Translations under genes and position numbers: made by a program | Notes under the pieces: generated by a model | Seen by the model: the letters and a program-made list of their open reading frames with translations, nothing else | Told to the model about the DNA's origin: nothing | Databases searched by the model: none | Part shown: piece by piece, positions 62,401 to 64,000 of the stretch | How the letters are laid out: each line of letters opens with the position of its first letter | How positions within the stretch are numbered: the first letter of the stretch is position 1 | Assembly (NCBI GenBank): GCA_027627225.1 | Contig: CM051024.1 | Coordinates: forward strand, 77,365,504-77,429,503 | Length of the DNA: 64,000 nucleotides | Reading direction: 5' to 3' | Source: Congeria kusceri | Taxonomy: Eukaryota > Mollusca > Bivalvia > Myida > Dreissenidae

Positions 62401-63068
62401 TGCATTTGTATAAAAATACTTAAATAATTTGTTTTGTATTTGTATTGCATTTCTATTATTTTATTACATATTGTACATACAATATAGGATTGCTAAAAAA
62501 AATTGTTTGTTTTTGGCAACAGTCTCAAAAAGTTGGGTAGGATTGGGATTGAGGTGGTTTTTTTTTTAACAGTTTGTTTAAAGACACATTGAAAATTATC
62601 TAAAATCTGACAAATATGGATTTCACGGACAAAAATTATCTAAAATCTGACAAATATGGATTTCACGGACAAAAATTATCTAAAATCTGACAAATATGGA
62701 TTTCACGGAAAACAGTCGTCGCTAAAAACTTTAGGGTCGGGGGATTTTCACTAGGTAGGGTCAGGTTGTCCGACACACATAATTATTTTGTTCGGCCTCA
62801 GTATTACTATAAACAATAAATACATAGAAACTACTTCAAACATTGTGACACTTCTAAAATCAAACCTAGTATACCTATGGTGTACATGTATTTCTATATC
62901 TACAGTATTGTTCCAACTGATGATGAAATTGCGGCTCTGCCACATTTCCGTCGGGACCAGCTTGTGCTGTGCAAATTCCTCGGAAGCGGGGCATTTGGTG
63001 AAGTCTTCGAAGGCGTTGCTAAAAATATCCTCAATGAGAGTTCTGGTGATACTCGCTGTGCTGTCAAG
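24357..63068 (+). CDS. ROS1: ROS1/sevenless-family receptor tyrosine kinase, 28 exons, partial at both ends
   Basis: This is a single-pass membrane receptor tyrosine kinase of the ROS1/sevenless family. It would sense a ligand outside the cell and phosphorylate tyrosines inside. Seen in the sequence: 28 exons with AG/GT borders and phases that chain without a break to 1718 codons. They encode three YWTD-type beta-propellers (about residues 1-277, 379-656, 864-1145), seven FN3 domains (278-378, 657-759, 760-863, 1146-1265, 1266-1370, 1372-1484, 1485-1582), a transmembrane helix (about 1592-1616), a juxtamembrane segment, and the kinase start with GSGAFGEV at 1690-1697 and the ATP-binding lysine of AVK at 1718. 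Family knowledge: this propeller/FN3 order, with two more N-terminal FN3 domains, is that of ROS1. Roughly 260 N-terminal residues and most of the kinase domain are outside what I can see. The ligand in molluscs is unknown. Coordinates are the outer limits; exons are listed separately. Confidence 0.93.
24483..25107. other. Start of the 14 kb intron
   Basis: A TTTAGATATATAT simple repeat lies at 24520-24585. No coding seen. Confidence 0.5.
25108..25355. mobile_element. Double-hairpin MITE, copy 5
   Basis: Ends ATATGTGGCGTGTC and GACACGCCTCATAT. The left hairpin is intact; the right hairpin has lost its first arm (GTGGCGTCTGCACAGGC). Confidence 0.88.
25356..25874. other. Non-coding stretch
   Basis: AT-rich intron sequence; nothing is recognised. 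Confidence 0.5.
25875..26217 (+). mobile_element. tRNA-headed SINE, copy 1
   Basis: The head has A box TAGCTCAGTTGG and B box GAGTTCACTCC. The body has ATTTCTACAGCCATTCTCCC and TCTGATTCAAGTAGGG (duplicated here), and the tail is TATATGACTGAAATACTGTT then ATCCAAACAAACAA. Same family as 39120-39388 (minus) and 60540-60810. Confidence 0.88.
26218..27245. other. Non-coding stretch
   Basis: A long open frame starting in the SINE (26131-26502) has no domain and is taken as chance. No exon is supported. Confidence 0.5.
27246..27721 (+). repeat. 475 bp direct repeat, copy 1
   Basis: Begins GGTTAGAAACC and ends GGTATCTAACC, so each copy has short inverted ends. It is almost identical to 28231-28704; only small substitutions and a few missing bases separate them. 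Confidence 0.9.
27722..28230. other. Spacer between the 475 bp direct repeats
   Basis: 509 bp, with no protein domain and no clear primer-binding site or transposase. Ends CCTAAAGGGCCGGTCC, GGTTTCTTAAA. Confidence 0.6.
28231..28704 (+). repeat. 475 bp direct repeat, copy 2
   Basis: Same sequence as 27246-27721 with about a dozen visible differences. Followed by TTATGG, which also precedes copy 1 as CTTATGG. Confidence 0.9.
28705..31828. other. Non-coding stretch
   Basis: 28815-29137 is bounded by imperfect inverted ends (GTCACGGATACAGG...; ...AAATCCGCCTGTGGCAC), and a related piece GCGGAAGCAGCGTACGCCCC is at 29870-29895. Small AATAAACAAC inverted repeats occur at 31325-31350 and 31431-31459. 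No exon is seen. Confidence 0.4.
31829..32081. mobile_element. Double-hairpin MITE, copy 6
   Basis: Ends ATGAGGCGTGTC and GACATGCCTTAA. The left hairpin is intact; the right has lost its first arm (GTGTTGTCACAGTCTGC). Confidence 0.87.
32464..32755 (+). repeat. Tandem repeat, about 140 bp period, two copies
   Basis: TTTTCCACTTCAT, GACTGTCTGAGTGCTCCATT and TTCATTGGTTGTTGT, AATCGGATT recur in order; a third copy starts at the end. Confidence 0.8.
32756..33564. other. Non-coding stretch
   Basis: Very AT-rich; nothing is recognised. Confidence 0.5.
33565..34008. mobile_element. 444 bp TIR element (ACACTATTATGTGAAGTT), copy 1
   Basis: Left end CACTATTATGTGAAGTTGGA with AATAAGACGTC; right end GTCTTATTCTAACTTCACAT with AATACAGTG; about 30 bp inverted repeats. 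No coding. Second copy at 61881-62302. Confidence 0.85.
34086..34350. mobile_element. Double-hairpin MITE, copy 7
   Basis: Ends TGTGGCATGTC and GACATGCCTCAA; both hairpins are present. Confidence 0.88.
34693..35182. mobile_element. TIR element with tRNA-like unit (T3)
   Basis: Left TTAAAGGGACTATGTCAACG and right CGTTGTCATAGTCCCTTTAG are close inverted repeats of about 24 bp. Homologous to T2; its tRNA-like unit is on the minus strand. Confidence 0.83.
34840..34925 (-). other. tRNA-like Pol III unit inside T3
   Basis: On the minus strand: A box TAGCGCAGTTGG, B box GAGTTTGATACC, then TTTTCTTTTTT. It matches the T2 unit along its length, including the extra segment between the boxes. Confidence 0.6.
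35491..38488 (+). mobile_element. AGTCCCC-family Helentron-like element, long copy B
   Basis: Follows TTTTTT. 5' hairpin AGTCCCCTACAGGTG-TT-TCACCGGAGGGGACT, then CCGTCCGTCTGTC. A tandem section of about four 300 bp units follows (to about 36710), then a 1.6 kb AT-rich segment shared with 5530-7495, then GTAGGGGACT, the hairpin GTATTGCTTGCAATAC and an end near CAAAGCCTTG. No protein coding seen. It ends about 50 bp before exon 2. Confidence 0.8.
38537..38715 (+). CDS. ROS1: ROS1-like exon 2 (propeller 1)
   Basis: Acceptor TTTTTTACTCAG, donor CGG|GTATGT, 179 nt, phase 1 to 0, residues 42-101. It contains the propeller-type stretches IVLIADDSGRV and AIDVDWLHNYSYVADGHR, where the aspartate-tryptophan pair corresponds to the LDW/YWTD signature, and an N-glycosylation sequon NGT. 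The exon begins about 60 bp after the 3' hairpin of a long Helentron-like insertion. Confidence 0.9.
39120..39388 (-). mobile_element. tRNA-headed SINE, copy 2
   Basis: Minus-strand copy; head is GCCGGGCCGGCTAGCTCAGT, body and CAAAC tail are as in copy 1. Lies in the intron between exons 2 and 3. Confidence 0.88.
39430..39527 (+). CDS. ROS1: ROS1-like exon 3 (propeller 1)
   Basis: Acceptor CATTTTCAG, donor GG|GTAAGG, 98 nt, phase 0 to 2, residues 102-133. It opens IYRCALRQPYSCD and ends VLKVDPLSG, a common linker between propeller blades. It lies 41 bp after an antisense SINE. Confidence 0.9.
39697..40127 (+). CDS. ROS1: ROS1-like exon 4 (end of propeller 1)
   Basis: Acceptor TGTTTCAG, donor CCAG|GTAATG, 431 nt, phase 2 to 1, residues 134-277; it is the longest exon here. 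FLYYSIFNN, GLFRLDLADIG, FAIDYENLLIYY and YFWTNGTRVF are successive blade motifs. It ends SQPVPG, the P-x-PG hinge that closes propellers in this gene (compare LQPYPG and LQPLPG at the ends of exons 10 and 18). Confidence 0.95.
40556..40648 (+). CDS. ROS1: ROS1-like exon 5 (FN3 domain, first half)
   Basis: Acceptor TAATTCAG, donor CAGG|GTAATT, 93 nt, phase 1 to 1, residues 278-308. VPFNPPSDVQV followed by ASVTWKMP is the standard start of an FN3 domain (proline-rich A strand and B-strand tryptophan). Confidence 0.92.
40700..41220. other. Intron stretch with CCGTC-rich patch
   Basis: 40725-40800 has TCCGTC/TGTCTG runs like those in the Helentron families but without their ends. Nothing else is seen. 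Confidence 0.45.
41221..42617 (+). mobile_element. AGCTCACC-family Helentron-like element, complete copy
   Basis: Follows TTTTT. 5' hairpin AGCTCACCTGAGCAC-AAA-GTGCTCATGGTGAGCT, then CCGTTGTCCGTCGTGCGTG, about seven tandem units of 165 bp, CAGGTGAGC, the hairpin AGGGCCCTCAGGGCCCT and the end TCTTG before TT. Lies in the intron between exons 5 and 6. Confidence 0.85.
42964..43173 (+). CDS. ROS1: ROS1-like exon 6 (FN3 domain, second half)
   Basis: Acceptor TGCTTCCAG, donor GAAG|GTAAAA, 210 nt, phase 1 to 1, residues 309-378. It carries the FN3 landmarks LQPDTHYSVKVRAQSKAGNGPWS (split here as LQPDTHYSVKV and RAQSKAGNGPWS), the E-F strand tyrosine corner. A double-hairpin MITE begins about ten bases after the donor. 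Confidence 0.94.
43183..43412. mobile_element. Double-hairpin MITE, copy 8 (left end truncated)
   Basis: Starts at GGCTTAGTGCACATGCG, without the usual GGCGCGTC end, and finishes AAGACGCACCTC. The left hairpin is damaged and the right intact. It starts about ten bases after the exon 6 donor. Confidence 0.85.
43642..43782 (+). CDS. ROS1: ROS1-like exon 7 (start of propeller 2)
   Basis: Acceptor TGTTTACAG, donor ACAG|GTTTGT, 141 nt, phase 1 to 1, residues 379-425. YLIVAIKHQQYKTWELQEV resembles the entry strand of a ROS1 propeller. The sequon NNTS is present. The following 2.4 kb intron holds a GAT microsatellite and a Helentron-like element. Confidence 0.9.
44036..44585 (+). repeat. GAT/TGA trinucleotide microsatellite
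   Basis: About 550 bp of (GAT)n with interruptions such as AATAATGA and a GCT run (CTGCTGCTGCTG). The minus-strand open frames full of His and Ile are artefacts of it. Confidence 0.95.
44586..45079. other. Intron stretch
   Basis: AT-rich; nothing is recognised. Confidence 0.5.
45080..45900 (+). mobile_element. AGCTCACC-family Helentron-like element, second complete copy
   Basis: Follows TTTTT. 5' hairpin AGCTCACCTGAGCAC-GAA-GTGCTCAAGGGTGAGCT, then GTCCGGCGTCCATCG, about three 170 bp units with AAAACTTAAAAATCTTCTTG and GGCTGCCAGG, CAGGTGAGC, AGGGCCATCTTGACCCT and CTCTTG before TTTT. Its core differs from the 41221 copy. Confidence 0.83.
46173..46345 (+). CDS. ROS1: ROS1-like exon 8 (propeller 2)
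   Basis: Acceptor GTATTTTCAG, donor ACTCAG|GTGAGA, 173 nt, phase 1 to 0, residues 426-483. Blade motifs are KVFWTTNDGDIFLF, CVAFDWLGQKIYWSE and YRNTQ; the last joins IKRADMYG in exon 9 to give the YW-[SD]-x(5)-I-x-R-A pattern of YWTD repeats. Confidence 0.96.
46481..46836 (+). CDS. ROS1: ROS1-like exon 9 (propeller 2)
   Basis: Acceptor CTTTTTGCAG, donor ATAG|GTAAGT, 356 nt, phase 0 to 2, residues 484-601. IKRADMYG completes a YWTD repeat, and MTLDSIEGRLYWVTM and SLTIDQDMKKLVWYLKG are two further blades. Confidence 0.96.
47238..47401 (+). CDS. ROS1: ROS1-like exon 10 (end of propeller 2)
   Basis: Acceptor TCTCTCCCAG, donor CCTG|GTAGGT, 164 nt, phase 2 to 1, residues 602-656. HRLVWIDASERVRIGD is a blade strand, and HNSLQPYPG is the hinge that ends the propeller. 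Confidence 0.94.
47451..47745 (+). repeat. Dispersed repeat (GCAGTCCATAGAATATAATT), copy 1
   Basis: About 300 bp shared with 56393-56700 (TCTAATGAAC, TTTCTTATTTACGAA, GGTACGAACGGAATATACAC, TGATTTACTCCAGAG). No coding. Confidence 0.8.
47918..48096 (+). CDS. ROS1: ROS1-like exon 11 (FN3 domain, first half)
   Basis: Acceptor GTTCTCAG, donor TTGCAG|GTATGC, 179 nt, phase 1 to 0, residues 657-716. WSNFNVTWQPATEVNHGKVYY has the B-strand tryptophan and the P-x(5)-NG-x(3)-Y region of FN3. Two cysteines (in IGCQG and EGCHK) may form a disulfide. Confidence 0.93.
48296..48343 (+). mobile_element. 3' end fragment of an AGCTCACC-family element
   Basis: CAGGTGAAAG, the hairpin AGGGCCATCATGGCCCT and GCTCTTG before T. 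The rest is absent. Lies upstream of exon 12. Confidence 0.65.
48437..48566 (+). CDS. ROS1: ROS1-like exon 12 (FN3 domain, second half)
   Basis: The acceptor is a weak ATGATCAG without a long pyrimidine tract. Donor TCAA|GTAAGA, 130 nt, phase 0 to 1, residues 717-759. YEVSGLAPYSSLVVSLQAF is an FN3 E-F corner. The phase fits both neighbours. Confidence 0.9.
48775..49297. repeat. Palindromic CTCCTTAGGG-type repeats, degenerate cluster
   Basis: Several copies of GGAATTTTATAAATTTAAG, TTTGTGAATATGGGCC and CTTAAGTTAAGATTTT in mixed order. Probably nested or rearranged copies of the family at 4525 and 19072. Confidence 0.6.
49854..50101 (+). CDS. ROS1: ROS1-like exon 13 (FN3 domain)
   Basis: Acceptor TGTTTCTAG, donor TTTCAG|GTATTT, 248 nt, phase 1 to 0, residues 760-842. 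It starts IPGQPVGPKVYVTQ and carries FRWMEPTTLNGVL, then LDELMSNITYFFQ, which is the E-F corner. Confidence 0.92.
50598..50661 (+). CDS. ROS1: ROS1-like exon 14 (FN3 end, short exon)
   Basis: Acceptor TTTCTCCACAG, donor GACG|GTAACT, 64 nt, phase 0 to 1, residues 843-863: VEYCTKVGCGPRSAVVNATTDG. VxYCTxVGCGPxS is a typical FN3 F-G region (compare KAGNGPWS in exon 6). At 64 nt it is the shortest exon found. Confidence 0.92.
50970..51142 (+). mobile_element. Short AGTCCCC-family fragment
   Basis: CTTACGGGTGTTTTACTG, TACTGCAGTAACTCAA, GTAGGGCACT, TTGCAATACTGTCAAAGCCT match the ends of the 35491 element in compressed form. It ends about 65 bp before exon 15. Confidence 0.65.
51207..51406 (+). CDS. 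ROS1: ROS1-like exon 15 (start of propeller 3)
   Basis: Acceptor CTCCCTCCAG, donor AAAAAG|GTTTGT, 200 nt, phase 1 to 0, residues 864-930. PVPKLLIATTTGVLVAE is the propeller entry, and DTFFWITREGNLERLPL is a blade strand. It sits just after a Helentron 3'-end fragment. Confidence 0.92.
51762..51946 (+). CDS. ROS1: ROS1-like exon 16 (propeller 3)
   Basis: Acceptor TGATTTCAG, donor ACTAG|GTAACC, 185 nt, phase 0 to 2, residues 931-991. MTLDWVSRSLYVAHSNES and VVDMVVDPFTR are blade motifs; the latter joins SLIWTE in exon 17. Confidence 0.94.
51986..52453 (+). mobile_element. ATGCCCC-family Helentron-like element, copy b
   Basis: Follows TTTTT. 5' hairpin ATGCCCCCGGCATC-TT-GATGCAGGAGGCAT, then TCCGTCCGTCC runs, two body units (TACAACACTTGGATACTTA), CCGGGGG, the hairpin GTGTGTTTATCAAACACA and an end before TTTTTT. 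Lies in the intron between exons 16 and 17. Confidence 0.83.
52861..53153 (+). CDS. ROS1: ROS1-like exon 17 (propeller 3, with RQKR site)
   Basis: Acceptor TTACTTTCAG, donor AAAAG|GTTTGT, 293 nt, phase 2 to 1, residues 992-1089. SLIWTELINEQGEIFRS and TELIFVDAENFRLMAASLDG are blade motifs. Between them is LPRQKRTTDPACNCPKG, which holds a dibasic RQKR (residues 1025-1028) that matches the furin pattern R-x-K/R-R. Confidence 0.94.
53307..53400 (+). repeat. 48 bp tandem duplication
   Basis: CCACCTTTGAAGGGTTTCTG plus AATGAAGGGGAAATGTTTTG occurs twice, 48 bp apart, nearly identical. In the intron after exon 17. Confidence 0.9.
53840..54007 (+). CDS. ROS1: ROS1-like exon 18 (end of propeller 3)
   Basis: Acceptor CTCCTCTAG, donor CCAG|GTAACA, 168 nt, phase 1 to 1, residues 1090-1145. 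VYIYWYQAASKALYVMDKETG is a YWTD-type blade (given to the 20-residue limit as VYIYWYQAASKALYVMDKE), and LQPLPG is the closing hinge. Confidence 0.94.
54481..54698 (+). CDS. ROS1: ROS1-like exon 19 (FN3 domain, cysteine-containing)
   Basis: Acceptor TTTTGTTCAG, donor AGG|GTATGT, 218 nt, phase 1 to 0, residues 1146-1218. SVGVTLNDVDWPEACSYIS and VKYGVFYRELDD fit an FN3 with an altered start. Four cysteines (SECLD, EACSY, ADCSD, SVCRS) suggest one or two disulfides. Confidence 0.9.
54954..55095 (+). CDS. ROS1: ROS1-like exon 20 (FN3 domain, second half)
   Basis: Acceptor TTGTTTTCAG, donor GGAG|GTAGGA, 142 nt, phase 0 to 1, residues 1219-1265. LSIVGLKPYTPYVLQGSVS is an FN3 E-F corner, and THVTTRPGG is the G strand into the next linker. 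Confidence 0.92.
55415..55631. mobile_element. Double-hairpin MITE, copy 9
   Basis: Ends TGAGGCGTGTCGTGGG and CACGACACGCCTCA. The left hairpin is intact; the right is reduced to GTGATCCGGGACGACAC. Confidence 0.88.
55704..55966 (+). CDS. ROS1: ROS1-like exon 21 (FN3 domain)
   Basis: Acceptor CATTTTCAG, donor GAG|GTTGGT, 263 nt, phase 1 to 0, residues 1266-1353. VPSPVENIEVRPQNPYAVTV begins it, with VYWPPPMQPNGPIDHIVYFV next, a textbook FN3 first half. LLADQTYSIE is the E-F corner. A double-hairpin MITE ends about 70 bp upstream. Confidence 0.95.
56166..56200 (+). mobile_element. 5' end fragment of an AGCTCACC-family element
   Basis: TTTTT, AACTCACCTGAGCACATAG: half of the 5' hairpin only. Confidence 0.5.
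56393..56700 (+). repeat. Dispersed repeat (GCAGTCCATAGAATATAATT), copy 2
   Basis: Second copy of the 47451 repeat, with many single-base differences. Lies in the intron before exon 22. Confidence 0.8.
56790..56966 (+). CDS. ROS1: ROS1-like exon 22 (FN3 junction)
   Basis: Acceptor CGGTCACAG, donor GAACAG|GTTATA (weak), 177 nt, phase 0 to 0, residues 1354-1412. It carries the end of one FN3 (VICNQTSGNFMTESEPV) and the start of the next (PSDIELLDITNTSIHVSW). This is the one domain border in the receptor that is inside an exon. Confidence 0.92.
57049..57313. mobile_element. Double-hairpin MITE, copy 10
   Basis: Ends TGATGCGCGTCGTGGG and GACGCGCCTCA. Both hairpins are intact, so it is the cleanest full-length copy with 7. 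In the intron between exons 22 and 23. Confidence 0.9.
57476..57692 (+). CDS. ROS1: ROS1-like exon 23 (FN3 domain, second half)
   Basis: Acceptor TATTTTTAG, donor CTGA|GTAAGT, 217 nt, phase 0 to 1, residues 1413-1484. FVGLKPNTEYAFQLRIVYKG is the FN3 tyrosine corner. Sequons NMT, NYT and NQS are present. Confidence 0.94.
57908..58162. repeat. Palindromic GGGCCCGTATTC repeat, copy 1
   Basis: Left GGCCCGTATTCACAGACATA with TTCTTAGACTTAAGA; right TTCTTAAGTTTAAAGAATAC with GGGCCC. Inverted ends 255 bp apart. A diverged copy is at 60272-60539. Confidence 0.75.
58546..59042. mobile_element. TIR element with tRNA-like unit (T4)
   Basis: Left GTTAAAGGGACCTGTTCACA and right TGTGAACAAGTCTCTTTAAT are about 23 bp inverted repeats. 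The first bases TTAAAGGGAC match T2 and T3, but the inner sequence and the tRNA-like unit differ. Confidence 0.82.
58850..58917 (+). other. tRNA-like Pol III unit inside T4
   Basis: A box TGAGTGGTTAAGGCG, an anticodon-loop-like CTTTTGATCC, B-box-like GGTTAAAACCCC, and TTTTTTTATTTT just after. The form resembles type II tRNAs (Leu/Ser) but is short. The B box has A where C is usual, so it may be inactive. Confidence 0.6.
59042..59591. other. Intron stretch
   Basis: Contains CAAAGGTCAAGGTCA repeats near 59135; nothing else is recognised before exon 24. Confidence 0.5.
59592..59715 (+). CDS. ROS1: ROS1-like exon 24 (last FN3, first half)
   Basis: Acceptor TGTTTTTTCAG, donor ACAA|GTAAAG, 124 nt, phase 1 to 2, residues 1485-1525. 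GIPGPPDPPMVQEFRTGEF and EISWVKPEDNGEAIEHYILH match an FN3 first half closely. Confidence 0.95.
60023..60192 (+). CDS. ROS1: ROS1-like exon 25 (last FN3, second half)
   Basis: Acceptor ATATTTCCAG, donor CCGA|GTGAGT, 170 nt, phase 2 to 1, residues 1526-1582. LQRGYTYMFRVQAKNKNGWG followed by PAS is a textbook FN3 F-G region. Confidence 0.95.
60272..60539. repeat. Palindromic GGGCCCGTATTC repeat, diverged copy 2
   Basis: CCGTATTCACCAGCCCATTG with TTAGACTTAAGAATAAAGA at the left and TCTTAAGTGG...GGTGAATATG at the right. The SINE follows directly. Confidence 0.6.
60540..60810 (+). mobile_element. tRNA-headed SINE, copy 3
   Basis: Head: A box TAGCTCAGTTGG, B box GAGTTCGAGCCCC. Body CTACGGCCATTCTCCCCC, tail TATATGACTGAAATACTGTT and ATCCAAACAAACAA. 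It is shorter than copy 1 (one segment missing) and ends about 32 bp before exon 26. Confidence 0.88.
60843..60944 (+). CDS. ROS1: ROS1-like exon 26 (transmembrane helix)
   Basis: Acceptor CTTATTCTTCAG, donor ATT|GTGAGT, 102 nt, phase 1 to 1, residues 1583-1616. After an acidic GVEQEDD comes a hydrophobic run of about 24 residues (VMVVAVVSAFISVLIGMTV then IAVCY) that reads as the membrane span. Exon 27 then starts with basic residues, the expected cytoplasmic stop-transfer. A SINE ends about 32 bp upstream of the exon. Confidence 0.95.
60960..61200. repeat. Palindromic GTATTCACAAAGCTCC repeat, copy 4
   Basis: GTATTCACACAACTCCTTAG to CTTAGGAGCTTTGTGAATGC, inverted ends 240 bp apart. Begins 16 bp after exon 26. 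Confidence 0.75.
61662..61803 (+). CDS. ROS1: ROS1-like exon 27 (juxtamembrane)
   Basis: Acceptor TGCTGTATCAG, donor ATGAG|GTAGGG, 142 nt, phase 1 to 2, residues 1617-1663. CRRRRGKKKK is the cytoplasmic basic anchor. ELATLRELPM and NNTLYAMR resemble the juxtamembrane region of ROS1-family kinases; the tyrosine in LYAMR could be a phosphorylation site (inference). Confidence 0.94.
61881..62302. mobile_element. TIR element (ACACTATTATGTGAAGTT), copy 2
   Basis: Left ACACTCTATTATGTGAAGTT with AGAATAAGACATC. The right end is shortened (TATGTTTGTTATAGAGTGTT), so the inverted repeat is partial. The interior follows 33565-34008. Confidence 0.8.
62592..62710 (+). repeat. 40 bp tandem repeat, three copies
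   Basis: AAAATTATCTAAAATCTGAC with AAATATGGATTTCACGGAC repeats exactly every 40 bp (62592, 62632, 62672). G-rich and T-run sequence flanks it. Confidence 0.93.
62906..63068 (+). CDS. ROS1: ROS1-like exon 28 (kinase domain start)
   Basis: Acceptor TATATCTACAG, donor GTCAAG|GTACGC, 163 nt, phase 2 to 0, residues 1664-1718. PTDDEIAALPHFRRDQLVL leads into LGSGAFGEVFEGVAKNIL, the glycine-rich ATP loop, and ends at CAVK, the ATP-binding lysine. The pairing of the P-T-x-x-E-I-x-x-L-P-x-F lead with GSGAFGEV is the strongest family marker in the window. The remaining kinase exons must lie beyond 64000. Confidence 0.97.
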
Positions 63069-63399
63069 GTACGCTAATTTGCTTTTTTTAAACATTTTAA
63101 AGCTGAAATGGTTAGCAAAGTATACAATTTGGCACTTCCATATTTTGATCAGAATTTTCTCATAGGATCAAAAATTATTCTACCTAGTGTTAACTTTGAT
63201 ATGTCTGTAAAATGATGGTTTGACAATGAAATAAATGGTAAAACTGTGATTTGTGTTTCTAAAATTCTAATGTGGCTGTTGTAAGCTAGAAAAATAAATA
63301 TATATATACATATATAAACTTTAACTAGCAGTAGTAATTTTGTTCATGTGTCTTGTTTTTGTTGACATTGCAAAATCCGTTTGAAAACCTACAGAAATA

Positions 63400-64000
63400 A
63401 GTAATTTGTTGTTTATTACACAAGTTGACCATATTAAATATCCATGCTATTTCAGACATGATCAAAACCTGCTATATTCATTCACATAGAATATACATTT
63501 TTTCTTCATATGATAAAAATCTCCATTTACACAGTAAATACCTAATACTGCACATATAATCAAAACCTGCTATATTCATACATAAAGTATGTACCTGGTA
63601 TTTCATGTATGATTAAACCCTGCTATCTCCATTCATATGGACAGTATATACCAGTTATTTCATATATGATTGCTATAAAAATCGTAATTCCTATATGCTC
63701 AAATCTCCTTGCAAACATTGCACAATAGTGCGTCAGACCAGAAAAAAAATAGTATTATTATCCTTGCATAGTATATCCATGGTATTTCATTGATCATCAA
63801 CGACCACAATCTTGCAGATATCTACCCAGTATTTCCCAGTATTTCATAAATGTGTTTCCTATATGTCCAAATCTCCTTGCAGACATTATATACCCAGTGA
63901 TATAGCCAGTATTTGTACACGTATGAGTTACTTACATTTTATGATCTCCTTTTAGACACGTTCACCCAGTATTTCTTATATGTTCCCTATACATTTAAAT
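63400..64000 (+). repeat. Degenerate tandem sequence in last intron
   Basis: Phrases CCTGCTATATTCAT, CAGTATTTCATATATG and AAATCTCCTTGCA recur at about 80-110 bp spacing up to the right edge. No kinase exon is seen before 64000. Confidence 0.6.

Noticed and set aside
62592..62710. CRISPR-like array (40 bp repeated three times)
   Set aside because: The units abut with no spacers, in an animal intron; it is a plain tandem repeat.

Overview
The window is a piece of a repeat-rich, AT-rich animal genome. It looks like a bivalve mollusc. The closest match I can suggest is a dreissenid mussel, because I associate the abundant double-hairpin repeat (terminal GGCGCGTC, internal GATTAGCCTGTGC) with Dreissena; this is memory, not a search. 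There is no bacterial or organellar gene content.

The only gene I can identify is a large ROS1/sevenless-family receptor tyrosine kinase on the + strand. I resolve 28 coding exons from 24357 to 63068. Their splice phases chain without a break and give 1718 complete codons (5156 nt). In order they encode propeller 1 (exons 1-4), one FN3 domain (5-6), propeller 2 (7-10), two FN3 domains (11-14), propeller 3 (15-18), four FN3 domains (19-25), a transmembrane helix (26), a basic juxtamembrane segment (27), and the start of the kinase domain with the GSGAFGEV loop and the AVK lysine (28). The signal peptide and the two N-terminal FN3 domains expected for the family (roughly 260 residues) were not found. 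The rest of the kinase domain lies past the right edge. Residue numbers below count from the first complete codon of exon 1.

Region 1-24356 has no recognisable exon of this gene; it is intron or upstream sequence filled with repeats, plus one weak antisense exon candidate (17846-18085). A 14 kb intron (24483-38536) follows exon 1. From 38537 on, exons are 0.1-4 kb apart with repeats in most larger introns.

The repeats are the most unusual part. (1) Ten double-hairpin MITEs. (2) Three families (starting AGCTCACC, AGTCCCC and ATGCCCC) share one design: a T-run, a 5' hairpin, TCCGTC runs, often central tandem repeats, a 3' motif pairing with the 5' arm, then a 3' hairpin or short inverted repeat and an end at or near CTTG before T. 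This fits non-autonomous Helentrons (HINEs). (3) Four elements with 20-30 bp terminal inverted repeats carry internal tRNA-like Pol III units, most of them followed by T-runs. (4) Three copies of a tRNA-headed SINE. (5) Several other TIR or palindromic families and tandem arrays.
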